From Albibacterium sp035514885 (GTDB lineage Bacteria > Bacteroidota > Bacteroidia > Sphingobacteriales > Sphingobacteriaceae), in assembly GCF_035514885.1 (NCBI RefSeq), contig NZ_DATJCH010000022.1:62001-126000 (forward strand): 64,000 bases of DNA, written 5' to 3'. How positions within the stretch are numbered: the first letter of the stretch is position 1; the number at the start of each line of letters is the position of its first letter. Below, one piece after another: positions 58,639 to 64,000 of this stretch. The notes under the pieces are model-generated. The model made no database searches. It had not been told where the DNA came from and saw nothing but the letters and a program-made list of their open reading frames with translations. The position numbers and the translations under genes were made by a program.

Positions 58639-59394
58639 CTACTCAACAATTCCGTCCATCCATTTAAGGAAATCCGGAACACGTACACGACTTACTAAAA
58701 CTTCATGTGGACATTCAGGTAAAAAGGAAAGCTTCAAACGGCTGTTGAAGTATTTTGCAACATTTTCAATAGCTTTTACATTCCCGATACAATTTCGTGA
58801 TACACGAAAAAACAGCCGACTATCAAGCTGTTGCTCCAATTGGTCTAAGGTATAGTTAATGATATATCGCCTATTGGCGAAGGTATGAAGAAAAACGACT
58901 CGGTCTTCGCTGTAAAAATGGGCAATATCGTTGGTTTCTATATAATGATAGTTTTCCCCTTTCGATATTAGGAATCGGTTTTTTGTTTTGAACTGTAATA
59001 TTTGCTCAAAATTCGCAGAATTGATTTTATAAGGATGGTTATGAAAGATATTTTCAAATTTGGCTAATGCTGCCTCTAGGTCATTCTCATTACAAGGTTT
59101 TAGCAGATAATCGATACTATTTACCTTAAATGCTTTGATAGCATGTTCATCGTAAGCAGTAGTAAATATAACGGGCGTGGTAATTTCTACATGATTAAAT
59201 ATCTCAAAGCAGATTCCATCTGCAAGGCGAATATCCATAAGAATTAAATCAACAGTATTTTCTTTGAGGAAACTGATAGTATCTATTACAGTTTTAGTTT
59301 GCTTCTCTAACAAATAATTTGGACGTAACTTTGTTATCATACGTTTCAGTTCTTCGTATGCAAGTCTCTCATCTTCTACGATTAGGTATTTCAT
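58639..59394 (-). CDS. LytTR-family response regulator
   Basis: A 251-residue regulator with a CheY-like receiver (VEDER start, phospho-acceptor D54 in ILMDIRLADG, conserved TAYDEHAIKAFKVNSIDYLLKP) and a LytTR DNA-binding domain (about residues 150-248). The start overlaps the stop of the sensor kinase by four bases (ATGA). No target site was identified; its downstream side faces the outer-membrane genes at 57889-58503, which are candidates for control. Confidence 0.92.
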   Translation of the reverse strand: MKYLIVEDERLAYEELKRMITKLRPNYLLEKQTKTVIDTISFLKENTVDLILMDIRLADGICFEIFNHVEITTPVIFTTAYDEHAIKAFKVNSIDYLLKPCNENDLEAALAKFENIFHNHPYKINSANFEQILQFKTKNRFLISKGENYHYIETNDIAHFYSEDRVVFLHTFANRRYIINYTLDQLEQQLDSRLFFRVSRNCIGNVKAIENVAKYFNSRLKLSFLPECPHEVLVSRVRVPDFLKWMDGIVE

Positions 59395-60428
59395 GGCTGA
59401 ATATAAGGGACTTTTACAATAAACATTTTTTTTGTATGCTCAACTATGACTCCTTTAGCATACATTTCATATTGTTTGACAATATATTTTAGTCCGATGC
59501 CGCCTTTATCGGAACTATTTGACGGTTGAAGATTGTTCTTAACCGTAATATAATCTCTGTCAATAGTAATGTTAATATCTAACAGTGATTCTTCGGTTGC
59601 TATATTATGCTTAAAGACGTTTTCTATAAGCAATTGCAGAGTAAGAGGAATAATCTTATTCTGACTGCAGTCAGCTATTTTATTTATTGTAAATGTAAAA
59701 GAGTTTTCAAACCGTGTCCTCATCAAGTAGATATATGAATCCAATGCATCCAATTCTTCTGCAACAGAAACTATTGGCTGCCGGGTAAGAGAAAGAACAT
59801 ACCGATAAGTCTTTGAAAGAGCCTTTGTAAACTTGTTTGCGTTGTCTGGATTAATATATATTAAAGAAGACAGCACATTCAGTGAATTAAACAGGAAATG
59901 GGGGTTTATCTGTGACCTTAAAGTCTCATGCTGGAACAACAGAACTTTCCGTTTCGCTTTTTCGGAATCGGCTATAGCTTTTTGCTCGGACTGGAAGTAA
60001 TGAACTAACTCGAATACCAAGAGTATAGGAATATTGGTTGACATTGCCAATGTAAATTTGACAAGAAAAGGTGGCATTCCTTCTCTGGGGATAAGAAGCA
60101 CGTCGTATATCAGATGATTAAATATCCATAATAGTATCAAACATATTAAAGTTATACCTATAATGTCAGCTACAATACGATAAAATATATTTTTAGAATA
60201 TGGTAAATGCTTATTCAAAAATCGCAATAACCAGTAGTCAACCATACACATGCTAAAGATTACTATGTAGTGGGCTAATAGCTGCATATGTAGATTATTC
60301 CATAAATCTTCTTTCATTAGAATAATACTGAAAAGCATTTGACACAAAGCATATATCAGTGTGGCGAAGAAAAAGACAAACAGCCTTCTTATATTAATTT
60401 TCTTTATTTGAGCCATTACTACAAACAT
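59391..60428 (-). CDS. LytS-type sensor histidine kinase
   Basis: A 345-residue membrane kinase. Four hydrophobic segments occupy residues about 10-165, with no extracytoplasmic sensor domain; the His_kinase box is QINPHFLFNSLNVLSSLIYI (near residue 199), and the ATPase N-box is LQLLIENVFKH (near 265). A typical G-box is GGIGLKYIVKQYEMY. It pairs with the LytTR regulator encoded immediately downstream. Confidence 0.92.
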   Translation of the reverse strand: MFVVMAQIKKINIRRLFVFFFATLIYALCQMLFSIILMKEDLWNNLHMQLLAHYIVIFSMCMVDYWLLRFLNKHLPYSKNIFYRIVADIIGITLICLILLWIFNHLIYDVLLIPREGMPPFLVKFTLAMSTNIPILLVFELVHYFQSEQKAIADSEKAKRKVLLFQHETLRSQINPHFLFNSLNVLSSLIYINPDNANKFTKALSKTYRYVLSLTRQPIVSVAEELDALDSYIYLMRTRFENSFTFTINKIADCSQNKIIPLTLQLLIENVFKHNIATEESLLDINITIDRDYITVKNNLQPSNSSDKGGIGLKYIVKQYEMYAKGVIVEHTKKMFIVKVPYIQP

Positions 60429-60529
60429 AAAATTTCCAAGTAAAATTTATTATAAATCTTCATATTTTCCGATGAACTTCATTTTTTAAGGTATGAATTT
60501 ACATGTATTCAAAAGAATTGTTTAAGCAA

Positions 60530-60562
60530 AGAAGCCTCTGGATCTTTCGACCAGAGGCTTCT
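60530..60562. terminator. Terminator downstream of the 60583-60930 gene
   Basis: Perfect 12-base arms AGAAGCCTCTGG (60530-60541) and CCAGAGGCTTCT (60551-60562) with a 9-base loop, 20 bases beyond the minus-strand stop. It separates this gene from the sensor kinase start. Confidence 0.75.
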
Positions 60563-60582
60563 CTTACCGGGTTAGCATGTTC

Positions 60583-60930
60583 TTATATGCTGTACCCTTT
60601 TAAATCATCCTTCTCATAGCCGCCTGAACAATTCATACAAGCATTATTATAGGCATCATATTCATCATAAGCCGCACCAGGCTTTCCAAAAAGAGTGATA
60701 ATGCGATCTATTCGAATTGAATCATTATTTTCAAGTCTGATAAAGATACCAGATTTATCTATTTCTTCCATTTTTAAAATGGGTCCTTCTGCCTCACAAA
60801 TCCCTTCTGATTCACAGAAGAAAAATATTTTACCCCTTCCTTTCTTGATAATTTGCTCTTCAATCACTTCACGATATTCCCAAGCTACCGGTAAATAACT
60901 TGTATTTAAAGATTCAGGTTTTATATTCAT
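60583..60930 (-). CDS. Small soluble protein of unknown function
   Basis: A 115-residue protein without signal peptide or hydrophobic helix. It contains a strand-rich core (RGKIFFFCESEGIC, IDKSGIFIRLENND, IDRIITLFGKPGAAYDEYD) and four cysteines, including CMNC near the C-terminus. I do not recognise a family; the CMNC pair with the two others might bind a metal. It has its own strong terminator and appears monocistronic. Confidence 0.55.
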   Translation of the reverse strand: MNIKPESLNTSYLPVAWEYREVIEEQIIKKGRGKIFFFCESEGICEAEGPILKMEEIDKSGIFIRLENNDSIRIDRIITLFGKPGAAYDEYDAYNNACMNCSGGYEKDDLKGYSI

Positions 60931-61009
60931 GATCGTTATTTTGAGTTCAAATTAAACTACTTCAACACAAAGTCTGTTTAAAAAGACTAATATAAGCAAA
61001 AACCTAAGC

Positions 61010-61891
61010 TCACAACTTATCGAATGAAAACTGAAATCCCAATTCTTTAATTTTTCTATTGCTCACTCGGCTTCCTTTTAAAAACATATTTGCCATTTCG
61101 CCAAAAATCAATTTTAGAACAAAATCAGGAACATTTGGAGTAAGTTTTCGCTTTTTAAAATTCCTTAAGAGTATTTCAGCCCATTCATTCATTGTGAGAT
61201 GCTGTGAAGAAACTGCATTAAACACTCCTTCAATTTGAGGATATTTGATAATGAAGTCATAGAGATTGACCAAATCCCTTATATCTATCCACGGAATATA
61301 TTGATTGCCGTCTCCAACAGCTGGGTTGATTCCTAATTTTGCCAAAGGGACAGTTTTTTTATAAAAAAAACTGTCTTTTCCCATTATCACCCCTTTACGG
61401 AGAATAACAACTCTTGCTCCGATACTTTCAAACTGTTGGGCTGCACCCTCCCATTGTTTACAAATATCACTAAGAAAATCATTACCCTCTGCCGACTCCT
61501 CAGTAAAAATCTCATTAGTTGCAACGGCGCCATAAAATCCTACTGCAGAAGAAGAAATGAAAGTCTGGATAGGTAAATTATTTCCAGAAACATATCGATA
61601 AAGCAAATTAATTGATTTTAGACGGCTATCAAGCAACTCTTGCTTACGCTTCTTAGTCCAACGTTTTTCACCGATTGCAGCACCAGTTAGGTTGATAATA
61701 GTATCAACTCCTTCAAATGCTTTTTTATCGATGAACGATTTCTCAATATTCCATTCATAAGAAGAAACGTTTTTGACTGCATTATTTTCATTTCGCGTCA
61801 ATAGTTTTACTTCATAACCTCGATCTACTAAAAATGATACTAAATACTTGCCTAGAAATCCGGTACCTCCGGCTATCAGAATGTTTTTCAT
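61010..61891 (-). CDS. TIGR01777-family sugar-nucleotide epimerase-like SDR
   Basis: A 293-residue extended SDR protein with the NAD-binding loop AGGTGFLGKYLV at residues 7-18, the DTIINLTGAAIGEKRW segment and ISSSAVGFYG near residue 110. The C-terminal region (LKGSRVSNRKIKELGFQF) is typical of the TIGR01777/SDR39U1 group. Reaction unknown. It lies 59 bases after the broken MerR gene on the same strand. Confidence 0.88.
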   Translation of the reverse strand: MKNILIAGGTGFLGKYLVSFLVDRGYEVKLLTRNENNAVKNVSSYEWNIEKSFIDKKAFEGVDTIINLTGAAIGEKRWTKKRKQELLDSRLKSINLLYRYVSGNNLPIQTFISSSAVGFYGAVATNEIFTEESAEGNDFLSDICKQWEGAAQQFESIGARVVILRKGVIMGKDSFFYKKTVPLAKLGINPAVGDGNQYIPWIDIRDLVNLYDFIIKYPQIEGVFNAVSSQHLTMNEWAEILLRNFKKRKLTPNVPDFVLKLIFGEMANMFLKGSRVSNRKIKELGFQFSFDKL

Positions 61892-61950
61892 ATTTATTTT
61901 CTTTCAAGTATTATGCCTTTTGTTTATATATCCTATATAATTATTAAACA

Positions 61951-62544
61951 TTAATTATACTCAATACTTGATAAATCATCTACGCTTTTGAGCCAATGTG
62001 TATTACTTTCCAACGTCATCTGACTAATTAATTTTTCATTTCCGCTTATGTAAATAGTACCAAGAGCAAAGCATTCCCTTATTTTCGACAGATAAGAATC
62101 GGTGTTTTCAGGATAATCCTGGTGAACAAAAAACAACATTAGATAGTCTGGTTTCACACTCTCGAAAAACAAGAGCCATTTTTTACTATTTTCTTTCGGC
62201 GTTGGCAAAGAATCTATAGCAGTTAAAAGCTTTTGACGGATTAAATTACACATAAAATGCTCTTGAGCTGGCGATAACATATCAGTCGAGCACATCAAAC
62301 TAACCCGTTTCAACAAAGGATAAACCACTTCTTTGTACGTGTTTTCTACTCCTAGCCGCAAAAAGCAGTGAGAAAGAATTTTATCAAAGGAGATCTCGTT
62401 AAAAGTCATCCCCGCGGAAATCAACTGAAAAACAAAATGATCGTGACCTTCTGACTTATCCAAGGAAAACAGCTTCTTAGCCTCAGCATTCAACTGCTCA
62501 TCATTCATGGCTCCGAGTTCAGCAATTTTATAGCCTGAATCCAT
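61951..62544 (-). pseudogene. MerR-family (CarH/LitR-like) regulator lacking its DNA-binding domain
   Basis: 197 readable residues corresponding to the C-terminal, B12-binding-like half of Bacteroidota MerR regulators: GYKIAELGAMNDEQL, HCFLRLGVENTYKEVVYPLL, then the characteristic SPAQEHFMCNLIRQKLLTAIDSL. The N-terminal winged-helix (about 70-90 residues) is absent. An in-frame TAG lies two codons before the first Met, and the sequence beyond belongs to a TonB receptor gene on the other strand, so the 5' part was deleted. If translated at all it would not bind DNA through the usual domain. Confidence 0.8.
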
Positions 62545-64000
62545 CTGCTATCGCTGCCGACATGATCACTCCACTCTCCGTTCAACAGCTTACTTCCGAA
62601 GAAATTAAGAGCAGTCCAGGTGGAGATTTTGATGTTTCAAAGGTAGTTCAAACGCTCCCTGGCGTGGGTGTAAGCAATGGCACTGGCGACAGAAACGACA
62701 TTATTATTCGCGGAGGTGCACCTAATGAGAACGTTTATTATTTAGATGGAATAGAAATTCCGGTATTGAATCACTTTCAGACACAAGGAAGTTTAGGCGG
62801 TGCTCAAGGCATGCTAACGTCTCCTTTATAGAAAGCTTAAAGTTAAGCTCTTCCGCTTTTGATGCTCGGTACGATAATGCATTAGCATCGACATTCATAA
62901 TCAAACAGCGAGATGGAAATCCCGAACGCCTATCAGGCAACATTCGGGTAAGTGCTACCGAATCAGTTTTAACATTAGAAGGTCCAATTTCAGAACAAAC
63001 CACCTTTTTAGTTTCAGGAAGAAAATCATATCTAGGGCTTCTATTCAAACTAATAGATCTTCCTATACGCCCTAATTTCTATGATTTCCAATATAAAATT
63101 ACCCACCAGTTCAATAATCGACTAACTTTAACATCCATAGGCCTCGGCGGCATCGACAATTTCAATTTTGCTCCTACCAAGGAAGCCAGTGCAGAGAACT
63201 TTTACGTATTAAGATCATCGCCTTACATAAACCAGTAGAACTATACCACTGGCTTCAACTTAAGTCAAAAAATTGAAAACGGCTATATTAATTATGTTAT
63301 CAGCAGGAATAGATATGAAAACAATATAGACAAATTTGAAGACCAGAATCGTATTGAAAGCAGGCGCACCTCAGCAATTAATTCACATGAAATAGAAAAC
63401 AAGTTTCGTTGGGATATCAATAAATTTGTAAACGATTGGAAACTTAGTGGTGGGCTCTCCATTCAAAATGTAGGTTATGTTGGAAACGTTTTTCTTAAAA
63501 CTAACCCACAAACTAGTCTATCCTTCAACAGCGACATCAATTTCTGGAAGTATGGTGCATTTTTTACAAGCTTCAAAGAATCTATTTAACGATAATCTCC
63601 TCGTCTCTGGTGGCGTACGTACAGATATGAATTCATTTATAGATCGTGGCAAAGACCCTTTAGAAACACTTTCCCCTCGACTGTCTATCGCCTATCATAT
63701 AAATAACGAATTCGACCTTACAGCATCAATTGGAACTTATTTTAAAATACCCCCCTACACTGCGTTGGGTTACAAAGATGAGAATCAAACCTTCGTTAAT
63801 AGGCAGATGGATTATACACAATCTACCCATTATGTTTTGGGCACACAGTATTTTATTCAAATCTTCCCTTCGCTTCACTCTGGAGGGGATTTACAAAAAA
63901 CATAACAACTACCCTGTTTCAGAACTTACAGGAGTTTCTTTGGCAAATTCAGGCAACGATTATGGTTCCATCGGAAGCGAAAAACTACTCAGTATTGGAA
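62541..64000 (+). pseudogene. TonB-dependent receptor, 5'-deleted and multiply frameshifted
   Basis: Fragments of one outer-membrane receptor in four successive frames. The plug domain is readable from about 62541 (LTSEEIKSSPGG, VVQTLPGVGVS, IIIRGGAPNENVYYLDGIE) to a stop at 62829. Lesions: a one-base loss near 62816 (a CTAAACG context reduced to CTAACG); a TAG at 63236-63238 in the second frame; a one-base gain in the T run 63560-63565; a further shift near 63862. Reading across them gives continuous receptor barrel sequence (FIESLKLSSSAFDARYDNAL, LFNDNLLVSGGVRTD, SSLRFTLEGIYKKHNNYPV). The signal peptide and TonB box are missing, and the gene runs off the window. Confidence 0.85.

Noticed and set aside
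1..64000. tRNA or rRNA genes
   Set aside because: I looked for T-loop (GTTCGAATC-like) sequences with matching acceptor stems in the intergenic gaps and found none; the gaps are mostly too short or AT-rich.

Overview
This window is chromosomal DNA from a low-GC (mid-30s percent by eye) member of the Bacteroidota, most likely Sphingobacteriales (Pedobacter/Solitalea-like). The case rests on Bacteroidota-type promoters (TTG, about 20 bases, TAnnTTTG), a type III glutamine synthetase, a Rieske-type NirD, a LytS/LytTR pair, DUF4260/DUF983/DUF808 proteins and many small signal-peptide outer-membrane proteins. I saw no tRNA, rRNA, CRISPR array, insertion sequence or prophage. The genus is inference.

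Layout. 1-3292: end of cysJ and all of cysI (sulfite reductase). 3310-8302: membrane protein/ABC ATPase pair, a deoxyribonucleotidase, an Nramp transporter fused to a UspA domain, an APC permease. 8307-13257: a minus-strand thiol/quinone-stress-like cluster (YceI, MhqO-like dioxygenase, MhqD-like esterase, Crp/Fnr regulator, F420-reductase-like protein, SpxH/DsbA-like protein, CatE-like VOC protein) with two matching FNR-type operators. 13324-20259: an outer-membrane protein remnant, DUF983, AraC regulator, DUF4260, cytochrome c-FTR1 iron permease, GNAT, MFS and a short purC. 20282-25630: nadE, then amt and glnN for ammonium assimilation. 26114-28729: PepSY iron-reductase-like protein and partner, TlpA thioredoxin, small exported protein. 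28879-33427: DUF1801, an ABC ATPase/permease pair, acetate-type symporter with its DUF485 partner. 33633-39338: lipoprotein, then nirB-nirD-nirC plus an outer-membrane protein, with divergent cobA (siroheme). 39368-42976: glycoside hydrolase-mutarotase fusion, secreted protein, and a paralogue of the nir-linked outer-membrane protein. 43146-53398: a compact six-gene operon, HD hydrolase, Pycsar-type membrane effector (PycTM), ppk1, SdiA-regulated-like lipoprotein, purple-acid-phosphatase-like/beta-barrel giant, GAF protein, ending at a perfect 25-bp hairpin. 53546-60930: DUF808, CE15-like esterase, LpxL-like acyltransferase, outer-membrane proteins, LytTR two-component system, small protein. 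61010-64000: TIGR01777 epimerase, then a deletion scar where a decapitated MerR/CarH-like regulator meets a decapitated, multiply broken TonB-dependent receptor.

How the genes work together. CobA supplies the siroheme precursor needed by both CysI and NirB; nitrite reduction (NirBD), nitrite transport (NirC) and Amt/GlnN form a nitrite-to-ammonium-to-glutamine route. FTR1 and the PepSY gene carry the same Fur-like box beside their -7 elements. The Crp/Fnr regulator has an FNR-like E-x-x-S-R recognition helix, and a TTGAT-N4-ATCAC site lies about 60 bases upstream of the -7 box of both flanking operons. The most novel unit is the ppk1 operon, which couples polyphosphate synthesis to an HD phosphohydrolase and a split Pycsar-type membrane effector without any cyclase in the window.
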